From Saccharopolyspora sp. SCSIO 74807 (GTDB lineage: Bacteria > Actinomycetota > Actinomycetes > Mycobacteriales > Pseudonocardiaceae): a DNA stretch of 64,000 bases. A model generated the notes under the pieces. It did not search any database and was not told the DNA's origin. It saw only the letters and a list, made by a program, of their open reading frames with translations. Location: the NCBI RefSeq assembly GCF_037023755.1, contig NZ_CP146100.1, positions 5,115,501 through 5,179,500 on the forward strand, written 5' to 3'. The stretch's first letter is position 1. Every line of letters starts with the position of its first letter. The position numbers were made by a program, and so were the translations under genes. This document shows, piece by piece, positions 8,639-16,241 of this stretch.

Positions 8639-8833
8639 TCACCGCAACTTCCGGAACGTCGCGCGGACGTCCTCGACCACCGCATCGGGATTCTCCCACG
8701 GCGTGAAATGACCTCCTCGGGCATGTGCCCCGATGTGCACGGGGTTGAACCACCTTCGCTGCTCGCCGTCGTCGAGGAACACCTGGCTGCTGTCCTCGGT
8801 CGTGGCGGCACGACAGGAAACCTTGAGCTGCAA
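8639..8833 (-). pseudogene. epoxide hydrolase-like alpha/beta hydrolase, C-terminal remnant
   Basis: The 64-codon frame ends with RRWFNPVHIGAHARGGHFTP followed by WENPDAVVEDVRATFRKLR, the typical C-terminus of epoxide-hydrolase-type alpha/beta hydrolases, where the His of GGHF is the catalytic base. Nothing of the nucleophile elbow or lid domain is found upstream. It lies tail to tail with the truncated P450. Interpreted as the last sixth of a lost gene. Confidence 0.65.
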
Positions 8834-8989
8834 GACGAGGACGTGCTGACGCAGATCGCCCGAGACCTCGTCGGGATCATGCGGCGCGACGTGAAGACCG
8901 ACTGGACCGTCCGCGACGACGTGCGGGCCAAGCTGCGGTCCTCGATCAAGCAGTTGGTGGTCCAGTACCCACCCGACAAGCAGCCTGAG
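8816..8989 (+). pseudogene. type I restriction enzyme HsdR, C-terminal remnant
   Basis: Within a 127-codon plus frame the segment LTQIARDLVGIMRRDVKTDW followed by TVRDDVRAKLRSSIKQLV and PPDKQPE matches the C-terminal end of HsdR-type restriction subunits. No helicase or nuclease portion exists upstream, where an unrelated remnant lies on the other strand. The residues after 8989 lose the family pattern. A relic of a deleted type I restriction system. Confidence 0.6.
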
Positions 8990-9036
8990 TCAACTTCACC
9001 TCGTCATCGAGCAGGTGGAAGCGATGCTCCCCTGCT

Positions 9037-9408
9037 ATGTCGACACGGATTCGCAAGACCAGGACGGTTGACGCAGCCGGCGGGGAGATGAAGATGCCGG
9101 TGATGACTCGAACAGACCACGGTGGCCAGCCGACGATGAAAGCGGCAAACGGCGAACCCATCACACCTCACCAGCGGTGGGCGTACCGCAAAGGTGCGCG
9201 CGACCCTGTCACCTGTGTCGATGTCCTCCGGCGTGGTTCCGCCCGCCCTGCGCGAGTGCGCGTGCGTTTCGTCGAGGACGACTACCAGGACCGCGAGGAC
9301 TGGGTACCGCCGAATCGGTTGAAAGTCCGCTGGGAAGACGTCGCTGCGTGGCAAGAACGAGAAGAGCGCCGGAACGCCGTGCGGGACGCGCGTCATCCGA
9401 CCAGCTGA
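9037..9408 (+). CDS. hypothetical protein
   Basis: Frame of 123 residues. The middle and end (HQRWAYRKGARDPVTCVDVL and WVPPNRLKVRWEDVAAW) have balanced, protein-like composition and resemble small nucleic-acid-handling accessory proteins found near mobile elements, but I cannot name a family. The true start may be one of the internal Mets (MKMPVM or MTRTD); no strong ribosome site decides it. It converges on the decayed winged-helix gene at 9421-10155, sharing the region of their 3' ends. It could be truncated, given the decayed surroundings. Confidence 0.45.
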   Translation: MSTRIRKTRTVDAAGGEMKMPVMTRTDHGGQPTMKAANGEPITPHQRWAYRKGARDPVTCVDVLRRGSARPARVRVRFVEDDYQDREDWVPPNRLKVRWEDVAAWQEREERRNAVRDARHPTS

Positions 9409-9420
9409 CTTCGTATCCCC

Positions 9421-10155
9421 GTTGCTCAGCCTCCACGAGCAGCACGTGCATGATCCGCATTGCGCGTGGCAGGCCATCCTCCGAGACACCGAGGACTTCG
9501 CCGGGTTTGCTGAGTGCTGCCAGCAGTGGATGCCATTCGTCCACAGAAGACGGCACGCTGATGCGATCCGCATCCGAGGTCGACTTCGAATTGGAGTGAG
9601 ACCCGGACACCAGCCGCACACGATACCGCCTGTCTGCCACTACCCCCTCTCGATCCGCTGGCCAGCCGGTACGAGGCCATTGCGCTTCGCGAAGTCGACC
9701 ACCTTGCGCGTGTCGTCCCTCTGCTCCCGGCTCGCGTCCGCGTGGACCAACTCTCCGTCTCGTTGCAACGTGGCCACCAACTCCGCAGCGACCTTCCGCC
9801 GCTTGGCCGTTATGGCTGCGGTGGCGCGGGGCGGCGGCCTCCGGCCGTTGGCTGTCTCGCTCCCGCTACTGGCGTGCTCGTCACCCGCTTCGCCACGGCG
9901 CTCGTCCGACGTACCGACGTACCGACCCTCACCAGTCGGTCCGGATGATGACCGTGCTCGAGGTAGTAACGACCGGCATCGGTGATCGTCGCGCGCCAAC
10001 CATCGCGTCGACTCACCGTCACCAAACCACGGTCGACAAGCGCCCTCGCCGACCGACGAAGAACAACAGCATCCGGGCTACTGAGATCATCCCCTCAGCG
10101 ATCCTGCGCAGCACCGCAACCTGCTTGTCATTGAGCTTGTCCCACTTCCGCATGC
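9421..10155 (-). pseudogene. winged-helix protein, frameshifted remnant
   Basis: Reading on the minus strand from 10155: MRKWDKLNDKQVAVLRRIAE starts a winged-helix domain, then one base is lost or gained near 10085-10100 and the domain continues in another frame as ALVDRGLVTVSRRDGWRAT and ITDAGRYYLEHGHHPD. Further on, the frame changes again to KRRKVAAELVATLQRDGEL and, in a third stretch, VDEWHPLLAALSKPGEVLGV plus LPRAMRIMHVLLVEAEQRGY. These blocks occur in this order in a family of large actinomycete proteins of unknown role. At least two frame breaks show the gene is dead. The IS982-like element begins 27 bases upstream of the start, which probably removed its promoter. Confidence 0.6.
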
Positions 10156-10181
10156 GATCCCCAAGCGGACGGTTGTCACCA

Positions 10182-11173
10182 CTAGATGGTTGATTCCGTG
10201 AAGATCACGTGAGGTGGGCCGGGCCCGTAGAGGTGGGAGGAGGGTGTTCAAGATCAATGTGTGACGAAAGAACTGAACACCCTCCTGACCGGACTTTACG
10301 TGTTGATCGACGATCACGTCGCCAGGCCCCGAGCGGGGCGGGGCCGTCAGCCGCTGCTGTCCGATAGCGAGCTGCTCACGCTGGCGGTGGCCCAGGTGTT
10401 GCTGGGGTATCACTCCGAACGTCGCTGGATCCGTCACATTCGCAGCAGCCCGCCTGGCGGGCGATGTTTCCGTACCTGCCGGAGCAGCCGGGCTACCACA
10501 AGCGGCTCAAGGCCGCGGAACCGTTGCTGTGCAAGACAATCTTGGTCTTGGCCGAGCGCTGCCCCTCTTGGTTCGACGATATGTGGATCACTGATGCAAC
10601 CCCGGTGCCCTGCGGGTCCTCCCGGGAGACGGTCAGACGATCCGATCTGGCCGGGCACGCCGGGTATGGCTACTGCGCCTCGCATTCCCGGTTCTACTGG
10701 GGGCTGAAGCTGTACCTGGTCTGTGCCGGTGATGGGATGCCGGTCATGTGGTGCCTGGCCCACCCGAAAATCGGGGAACGCGAGGCACTTGCCGCGTTGC
10801 TCGACCACAACCACCACCTGATCCGTCAAGGCCAGATCCTGCTGGCTGACAAGGGCTTTGCAGGCAAGGAGTTCAAACAGGTCACTGAAGCGATGGGGCT
10901 GAGGTTGCTGCGACCGGACCGCAAGGACGAGACCTACACCAACGGCAAACTCGGCAGCGTTCGCCAGTGGATCGAGTCGGTCAACCAGACCCTCAAAGGA
11001 CAGCTTGACCTGGAACGACACGGCGGACGCACCCCCGCAGACGTGATCACCCGCATCACCCAGCGCCTTCTGGCCCTCACCACCGCGATCTGGCACAACT
11101 GGACCACCGGCGCGACCAGCAAACGCTCACTCACAGCATTCGACCACTAAAGATCAAGGAATCACTCATCTAG
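10182..11173 (+). mobile_element. IS982-family insertion sequence
   Basis: About 992 bases bounded by imperfect terminal inverted repeats: the left end reads CTAGATGGTTGATTCC and the complement of the right end reads CTAGATGAGTGATTCC. It contains one transposase gene on the plus strand (10261-11150) split into two frames. I could not see a convincing target-site duplication. Confidence 0.8.
10261..11150 (+). pseudogene. IS982-family transposase, frameshifted
   Basis: DDE transposase. The first frame (GTG at 10261) encodes the N-terminal part MTKELNTLLTGLYVLIDDHV to about RRWIRHIR near 10440; the rest continues in the -1 frame with MFPYLPEQPGYHKRLKAAEP, the first catalytic Asp in ITDATPVPC, the second in LADKGFAG and the Glu in WIESVNQTLKGQ. 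Together they give the normal length of an IS982 transposase. IS982 elements normally use one frame, and no classical slippery heptamer is visible at the join, so I read it as an inactivating frameshift; programmed -1 frameshifting or a sequence error are the alternatives. Confidence 0.8.
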
Positions 11174-11258
11174 CCCCGAGATTCAAACGTTCACACGTTC
11201 ACCCCTGATGTGAACCGACGATTCGACGCGCTAAGTCGCCACTCACGCAGGTCCGCCA

Positions 11259-11456
11259 TTGCACAGGGTGCCTTTGCGAGTTCGGGCCAGCGGACTGGAC
11301 AACTCCGCCACCGTGCCCGGCATCCTGCACGCCTGGCACCAAACCCACACCGGCGACTGGTACGCCCTGACCAGCTTCGAAATCACCAACCGCAACGGCA
11401 CTGCCAGTCTGGTCACGACCCAGCTCGTAACCGCCGACGCGGTCCGCCCGCGCTAA
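11259..11456 (+). CDS. small hypothetical protein
   Basis: A 65-codon frame, with PGILHAWHQTHTGDWYALTS resembling a small beta-rich domain. No clear ribosome site and no recognised family. It could equally be the tail of a gene cut by the neighbouring IS element. Listed with low confidence because composition is protein-like. Confidence 0.3.
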   Translation: MHRVPLRVRASGLDNSATVPGILHAWHQTHTGDWYALTSFEITNRNGTASLVTTQLVTADAVRPR

Positions 11457-11570
11457 CACAGCGCCGAGCACGACCAGCTAGTGCGGCCGGAACTTATGAC
11501 GGTTCCGCGACTGCGCAGGATGTGATCCATGGACCGCTCCCCTAACCACCGGGGTCGGATCGGCTGCGTT

Positions 11571-12281
11571 TCAACGCGCGTCGATCAGCGCGAGGTGCTC
11601 GGCGAACGATGTGCTCAAGCTGTCCAGGATGGCTCGCCCTTTGGCCGCGGTAGCTTCAGAGGGGCGACCGATGACGCCGCTGGGGCTGTAGTGCTCGATC
11701 CCGAGGGTCAGCAGGTGCGGCCGGTCGTCGGCCTGGTGATCAGCGCGGCGGTAGCTCTCGCCGACGAGGTTCGGGTGAGCGTGTAGCAGTAGCGAGGTCT
11801 CGAGTTCACCGGCGTGCATGTCCTCGTGGGACGTGGTGACCGCGCCGACGTGCTCGCGGGCGCGGTTCATGTCGCCCCCGCCAGGAAACAGAACCACGCA
11901 CCGTTCGTCGGTATTGGCTTGCTGGGTGATGTTGGAGAGGACGTAATTTCCACCGTGCCCGTTGACCAGGACCAGCTTGGTAATGTCCGAGCGGCGCAAG
12001 GAAACGCGGATGTCCTCGATCATCGCGACCAGCGTTGTGGCGCTGACGCTGACCGTTCCAGGGAAGGATTCGTGTTCGTGCGAGCACGAAACGGTGATCG
12101 GCGGCAGCAGGAAAAGGTCGTAGTCCTCGGCGATCCGTTGCGCGATCAAGCACGCAATGACGGTGTCGGTGGTCAGCGGAAGGTGCTCGCCGTGTTGCTC
12201 GAAGCTGCCGACGGGAAGCACGGCGACACGTGCCTTCCGGGCTGCTTCATCGGCGGAAGTGGCAGTGGTGAGCACGTCCAC
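11571..12281 (-). CDS. creatininase-family amidohydrolase
   Basis: Metal-dependent amidohydrolase of 236 residues. Metal and active-site motifs of the creatininase/MftE group are all visible: GSFEQHGEHLPLTTDT (Glu, His and Asp ligands), HESFPGT, LVNGHGGN and EDMHAGELETS. A GTG at 12281 is preferred because GAGGAG stands just before it. The gene starts 28 bases after the stop of a Zn-ribbon/XRE/TPR regulator, so the two are probably co-transcribed. The family cleaves small amides or trims peptide C-termini (MftE in mycofactocin formation); no other mycofactocin gene is near, so the substrate is open. Confidence 0.88.
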   Translation of the reverse strand: MDVLTTATSADEAARKARVAVLPVGSFEQHGEHLPLTTDTVIACLIAQRIAEDYDLFLLPPITVSCSHEHESFPGTVSVSATTLVAMIEDIRVSLRRSDITKLVLVNGHGGNYVLSNITQQANTDERCVVLFPGGGDMNRAREHVGAVTTSHEDMHAGELETSLLLHAHPNLVGESYRRADHQADDRPHLLTLGIEHYSPSGVIGRPSEATAAKGRAILDSLSTSFAEHLALIDAR

Positions 12282-12309
12282 GACTCTCCTCAACTTGCTC
12301 GCTTCGGCG

Positions 12310-13683
12310 TCACGCCAATGTCGTCCGCAGCGTACGGCTCAACTGGGACGCCTGATCGTGCGCGCCCGCATCCGCCAACAGCTGCGACGTTCGACGGAGC
12401 TGCCGTGCTGTGCGGTGGGACCGCGTATCGGTCGCGATCGTGAGCGAATGCCGCGCCACGGCGACCGCTTCTTCCGGCTGGTCAGCAACGGCATGGGCAA
12501 CGGCCAACCGCGCAAGCCCGAGTCCGAGGTCCCGGCGGAAGTCCGCGTGCCAGTTCGCGATGCCCTGCTGGAGCGTGGCCAGCGCTTTGACCGGCTTGCC
12601 GAGTTCGACCCAACAGTGCGCGGCTTCCATCTCGACATAGCTCGGCGTGCAATACCGCGCGATGTCGCTCTCGTCGTCGGGCTCGTCGGCCGCGTATCGA
12701 AACGCTCGGTCGATGGCGCGCGAACATCCCTCGTAGTCTCCGGCCATGGCGTGCCCGTGCGCTTCCTGACGCAGTGCAACCGCCTTGAGGCGCGGGCTCA
12801 GCGTCTCCGAGGACCGCAGGGCCGCCTGAGCGAAGTTGATCGTCAAAGCAGGCTTGTGCGCGTCGCTGGCGATATTGCTCTTGCGCATGTGGATGTACGA
12901 AGCCAGGTGTGCGTCCTCGGCCTCGTGGGCGAGATCGAGCGCCGTGTTCGACCACGCCATCGCTTCCTGCAACTTGCCCGCGTCTTGGTCGAGCCATCCC
13001 GTGAACTCGGCGAACCGCGCGGCGACGTACAACAGCGACCGGTGGCTATGCCCTTGGCTCTGCGCGAGCAGTCCGTTGGCGAAGCTTGCTTGCTCAGCGG
13101 CGACCGGAAGCACCGAGCGGGGACCAACGAGGTTGTCGGTGGTGATGTACTGCTTGAGCGTCATCAGCAACGACTCGGCCAACGCCGGCTCGGTGCGCAC
13201 ATTCGCGGCGGGGACAGGTGGGCCTCCCGGCAGAACTACCGCAGCGTGTTTTGGTGGCACCGGTTCGTCAGCGCTATCGCCCGCGTCGAACCACAGCAGT
13301 TCGGGCGGGATGCGCAGCCGCCGGGCGTAATGCCGGAGCTGATCCAGCTCGCGCACCCGGTTCCGCCCGGACTCGATCCTGCTGAGCTGGCTTTGGGTGA
13401 TGCTCAGCCACTTGGCCACATCGGCTTGGGGCAACGGTTTCCGGCCGTGCGCGGGATGAACGCGGTACGCCCGCACGACAGCTCCCATGTCCTTGCCGGC
13501 GAGCGCTTGGCGTAGCCGGTCTTCGGCCCAGAACTCGTCGCCGAAGCGCGGGCCTGCCTCCTGATGATTCTTCGGAACGCGCCGACACGGCGAGCAGACG
13601 GGCGCGGCGTTGTCCCGGGCAAGTTTGCTGCCGCATCTCGCACAGTGGCGCGATGTTTCTGAGCGGCTGGCTTCTGACCTCAT
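12310..13683 (-). CDS. XRE-family regulator with N-terminal zinc ribbon and TPR-like C-terminus
   Basis: Protein of 457 residues. Near the N-terminus two Cys pairs (CARC and CSPC) form a small zinc ribbon; an XRE helix-turn-helix follows at about 85-105 (ADVAKWLSITQSQLSRIESG). The remaining 300 residues are Ala-rich helical repeats of TPR type, as in streptomycete regulators sensing peptides or signals. The ATG at 13683 has GGGAG eight bases upstream. It is divergent from the small gene at 13845 and directly upstream of the creatininase gene, which it probably controls. Confidence 0.85.
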   Translation of the reverse strand: MRSEASRSETSRHCARCGSKLARDNAAPVCSPCRRVPKNHQEAGPRFGDEFWAEDRLRQALAGKDMGAVVRAYRVHPAHGRKPLPQADVAKWLSITQSQLSRIESGRNRVRELDQLRHYARRLRIPPELLWFDAGDSADEPVPPKHAAVVLPGGPPVPAANVRTEPALAESLLMTLKQYITTDNLVGPRSVLPVAAEQASFANGLLAQSQGHSHRSLLYVAARFAEFTGWLDQDAGKLQEAMAWSNTALDLAHEAEDAHLASYIHMRKSNIASDAHKPALTINFAQAALRSSETLSPRLKAVALRQEAHGHAMAGDYEGCSRAIDRAFRYAADEPDDESDIARYCTPSYVEMEAAHCWVELGKPVKALATLQQGIANWHADFRRDLGLGLARLAVAHAVADQPEEAVAVARHSLTIATDTRSHRTARQLRRTSQLLADAGAHDQASQLSRTLRTTLA

Positions 13684-13844
13684 CAAGATCGCTCCCAGTC
13701 GATTCGGGTAGCCATCGTATCTGCCAGGGCCAGCCAGTATGCGCGGTACGCATATTTTTCATGCGCGATCCGGGCAATCGTGCCGGTTGCGCGGCCATAG
13801 CTTTTACATACGCCAGCACCAACGACGCGAGGAGGTGCCTTCGA

Positions 13845-14165
13845 ATGCACGGACGACTCGCTGTGGCAGTTTCCTCAGCTCGACCGGAACAAGTTTCCCG
13901 TAGTGGTCGTACCGCCAAGCGAACGGCCCGCCTGTACTGGTTTTGCGCTCGTGGAGATCCGCAGCGACGTCACGCTACGCCGGAAAGCCTCTCCGCTCTG
14001 CCCGTCAACTCCGCGGTCAAGACCTTGTGCGGGTACGCGGCGACGGTGCCGTTGCCGACGCCGAACGACCGGGTTCCGAAGAGCCGAGCGATCACGGCGC
14101 GATGTGGCGCGTGCGTGAAGGTCGCGGAATCACTCCAGGCCCGTGAGGTCGTCTGGGATTCGTGA
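13845..14165 (+). CDS. small Cys-containing hypothetical protein
   Basis: A 106-residue protein chosen on a very good ribosome site (GAGGAGGTG seven bases before ATG). The C-terminal half contains LCGYAATVPLPTPNDRV and AITARCGACVKV, a spacing like that of small zinc-binding actinomycete proteins of unknown role. It is divergent from the zinc-ribbon XRE regulator, 161 bases away, so the two may be co-regulated. Its stop overlaps a longer frame whose real start is at 14360. Confidence 0.55.
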   Translation: MHGRLAVAVSSARPEQVSRSGRTAKRTARLYWFCARGDPQRRHATPESLSALPVNSAVKTLCGYAATVPLPTPNDRVPKSRAITARCGACVKVAESLQAREVVWDS

Positions 14166-14211
14166 TCGTCCGGTGCCCGCTTGATGTGGCGCGGGCGCCG
14201 GGTCGAGGGCC

Positions 14212-14250
14212 GTGCGGTGCGGATGAAGGCCCCCCGCTTCCGCACCGCGC
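14212..14250. repeat. inverted repeat, possible leader hairpin
   Basis: GTGCGGTGCGG at 14212-14222 pairs with CCGCACCGCGC at 14240-14250 (10 of 11 pairs, 17-base loop). It lies in the gap between two small genes, so it could be a terminator or attenuator for the downstream gene; no T-run follows. Confidence 0.4.
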
Positions 14251-14359
14251 GGTCCGCACTTCCCGCCGAGAGACGAAGAAGCGCAGGAACCTCCCAGTTC
14301 CCGTCCAACCGCCTCAACGAGCACTACTCACCATCCAGGCACGGACTCAAGGAGTTCTG

Positions 14360-14635
14360 ATGATCCAACAGCACACGTCGGCCCCGCCGAAGACCGGTGA
14401 CGTGGTCGAGCTTGGAAAACAGATCCACGACCGGTTGGGCGAAGTCCTGTTCGCACTTCCGGGCCGCAGCACCGTCACCTACGAAGACCTCGGCGATCTT
14501 GGCGCCCGGTTGCGCGGCCTCGCCAAGATCTTCGACCGGTACGCGCCCACCCGCCCGATGGCTGAGCGTCCCGGCTCGGCCACAGCTCCACAGGAGAACG
14601 CGCGAGTCTGGGTTTTCCCGGGCCAGCAGCGATAA
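14360..14635 (+). CDS. hypothetical protein
   Basis: A 91-residue protein beginning MIQQHTSAPP, start set by AAGGAG eight bases upstream of ATG. It has an acidic helical middle (VVELGKQIHDRLGEVLF and EDLGDLGARLRGLAKIF) and a Pro/Arg-rich tail. No family recognised. The open frame runs upstream to 14162 but that part has biased, non-protein-like composition and contains an inverted repeat. Confidence 0.5.
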   Translation: MIQQHTSAPPKTGDVVELGKQIHDRLGEVLFALPGRSTVTYEDLGDLGARLRGLAKIFDRYAPTRPMAERPGSATAPQENARVWVFPGQQR

Positions 14636-15099
14636 CCGACTCCCGGCAAGAGCGTGTCGTGCTCCCCGACACGAGCGCTCCGGCCGGGCGTGGTCTGTGC
14701 CGCCAGGACACCCCTCCACCGGCGGTACAGACCACAACCCCAAGGCGCAGAGCAGGAATCGACATCGGCAGCGCCCCGCATCGCTGCCGGTGCAGATCCC
14801 CTGCAGCGCCCGAGCCGGTCTCCGCCCCGAACGAGAACCGGCTGGCAATGCGGGGGCTCGATCACCACGCCCGCCCCGAGCGGGTCTCGCCGCGGCGAGA
14901 TCCGCGTGTGGTGATCGAGTCCCCAGGTAGACGCGGGCCCGTATTCCGCGCGCACCTCACTACAACCTCATTGCGGGAAGTCTCGACCTTGTCAGCATCC
15001 TGACTTGGCTCGACCGCCTACGACTGCCGCGCCGAATGCCTACCGATCCGTGCCGAAGCTCCTACGCAACGGCACACCGTCCTATCAGGAGAGTTGTGC
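14636..15099. other. gene-free stretch holding a large structured element
   Basis: No convincing gene in 464 bases; the frames crossing it are highly biased and overlap on both strands. Its outstanding content is the nested inverted repeat at 14852-14924. The last bases carry AGGAGAG in front of the next gene. Confidence 0.6.
14852..14924. ncRNA. three-way-junction inverted-repeat element, candidate structured RNA
   Basis: An outer stem pairs 14852-14868 with 14908-14924 over 17 positions, with one G-T (G-U in RNA) pair and the rest Watson-Crick. Inside it lie two adjacent hairpins: CCCGC (14870-14874) with GCGGG (14880-14884), and TCTCGCC (14885-14891) with GGCGAGA (14894-14900). Seven unpaired bases (14901-14907) close the junction. 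The arrangement can form on either strand or as a DNA cruciform. It could be a small RNA, a leader element of the HAD-Nudix gene, or a REP-like mobile repeat. The structure is read directly; the function is unknown. Confidence 0.5.
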
Positions 15100-16230
15100 A
15101 TGAACCGCGGAATCAGTGTGGTGTCGCTGAGCGTCGACAGACTGCTAGGGCACACGTACGGGCAGAGCCTCGGCGATGCATTGGCCACGGCATCCCCGAA
15201 AGAGCCGGCCACTGTCGCCGCAGTCGTGCGCACCCACCTGCACACCGCCACCGCGATCGGCGACGACCTGATCCGCCAAGTCGCGGCCGACCTCGCGCTT
15301 CCTCCCCGACAGCTCGCCGATTTGCTGCACACACCACGGCCACTGCTGTTGAATCCGACCGCGCGTGCGCTGATCGCGGGGCTCCGCGACGCATGCCCCG
15401 ACATCCGAGTCGTGGTCTGCTCCAACCTCGCCGCCGCCGACCACACCCACGCGAACGCGGTGCGCGATGAACTCGGCCAGTTGCTGGATGCGGCCTATTT
15501 CTCCTGCGAGACCGGCCTGGCGAAAGGCACCGGTCCCCCCGTGTTCGAGCACCTCGCTCGGAGCCACGGCGTCGAAGTCGCCGAGATCGTTCACGTCGGT
15601 GACACGCTCCTCGAAGATGTGCAGGCACCGCTGTTGGCCGGAGCACGTGCCCTGTGGGTTCACCCCGACCATGCGCGCATTCCGCGGGTAGCCGGACCGG
15701 ACCGCTACCGTGCCGTTCCCGATCTGGCCGAGGCGATCTGCGAGCTCCGTGAGTGGATGCCGGAAAGCCAACCTCGCCCCGCGTTGCCGGTTCGCGCCGC
15801 AGCGCTGATTCGCGATGCCCAACAACGCATCTTGCTGGTACGCGGTCCCGACGACGAAGACTTTTCGCTGCCTGGCGGCCGGTGCGAGGCCATCGGATCC
15901 GATTCGCCACCCACCGCAATGGCCCGCGAAGTCCACGAAGAACTTCGGCTGGCGGTCACGCCCGGCAAGCTTGTGTGGGCCGGCTGGTCCGAAGCTGAAT
16001 CCGCCACCGGTGACAACAAGATCCACTTCGTGTTCGAGGCGCACATCGTGGGGACCAGCGTCCCGGTTCCGGACGCCGGCGAGGTCGCCGAGATCTGCTG
16101 GTCCGGTCACCACGAGGCGCTGCGCCTGCTCCATCCCGCCGAAGCCGACCGGCTGCACCGCATCGGTTGCGACCGCAGCCACGGATGGCAGTACGACACC
16201 ACCCGCCCACTACGGGCTCAAGGCCCGTAG
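15100..16230 (+). CDS. HAD-like domain fused to Nudix hydrolase
   Basis: A 376-residue fusion. The first 225 residues are a HAD-superfamily fold: VVCSN (motif II), GLAKGTGPPVF with the motif III Lys, and HVGDTLLEDV (motif IV); the motif I nucleophile is not recognisable in VVSLSVDRLLG, so phosphatase activity is doubtful. Residues about 235-365 are a Nudix domain with LPGGRCEAIGSD and AMAREVHEELRL; the REVHEE core is intact but the first conserved Glu is Asp. AGGAGAG precedes the ATG. Possibly a nucleotide-sanitising or signalling enzyme. It is convergent with the XRE/DUF5753 gene. Confidence 0.82.
   Translation: MNRGISVVSLSVDRLLGHTYGQSLGDALATASPKEPATVAAVVRTHLHTATAIGDDLIRQVAADLALPPRQLADLLHTPRPLLLNPTARALIAGLRDACPDIRVVVCSNLAAADHTHANAVRDELGQLLDAAYFSCETGLAKGTGPPVFEHLARSHGVEVAEIVHVGDTLLEDVQAPLLAGARALWVHPDHARIPRVAGPDRYRAVPDLAEAICELREWMPESQPRPALPVRAAALIRDAQQRILLVRGPDDEDFSLPGGRCEAIGSDSPPTAMAREVHEELRLAVTPGKLVWAGWSEAESATGDNKIHFVFEAHIVGTSVPVPDAGEVAEICWSGHHEALRLLHPAEADRLHRIGCDRSHGWQYDTTRPLRAQGP
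16210..16230. terminator. hairpin overlapping the stop of the HAD-Nudix gene
   Basis: CTACGGG (16210-16216) pairs with CCCGTAG (16224-16230), seven-base loop; the stop codon is in the stem. It sits between two convergent genes and may end transcription from either side, although no T-tract follows. Confidence 0.5.
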
Positions 16231-16241
16231 GGCGTGGTGCC

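Noticed and set aside
13653-13844. Upstream part of the frame leading into the gene at 13845
   Set aside because: It overlaps the start region of the divergent XRE gene and precedes a very strong ribosome site; start set at 13845.
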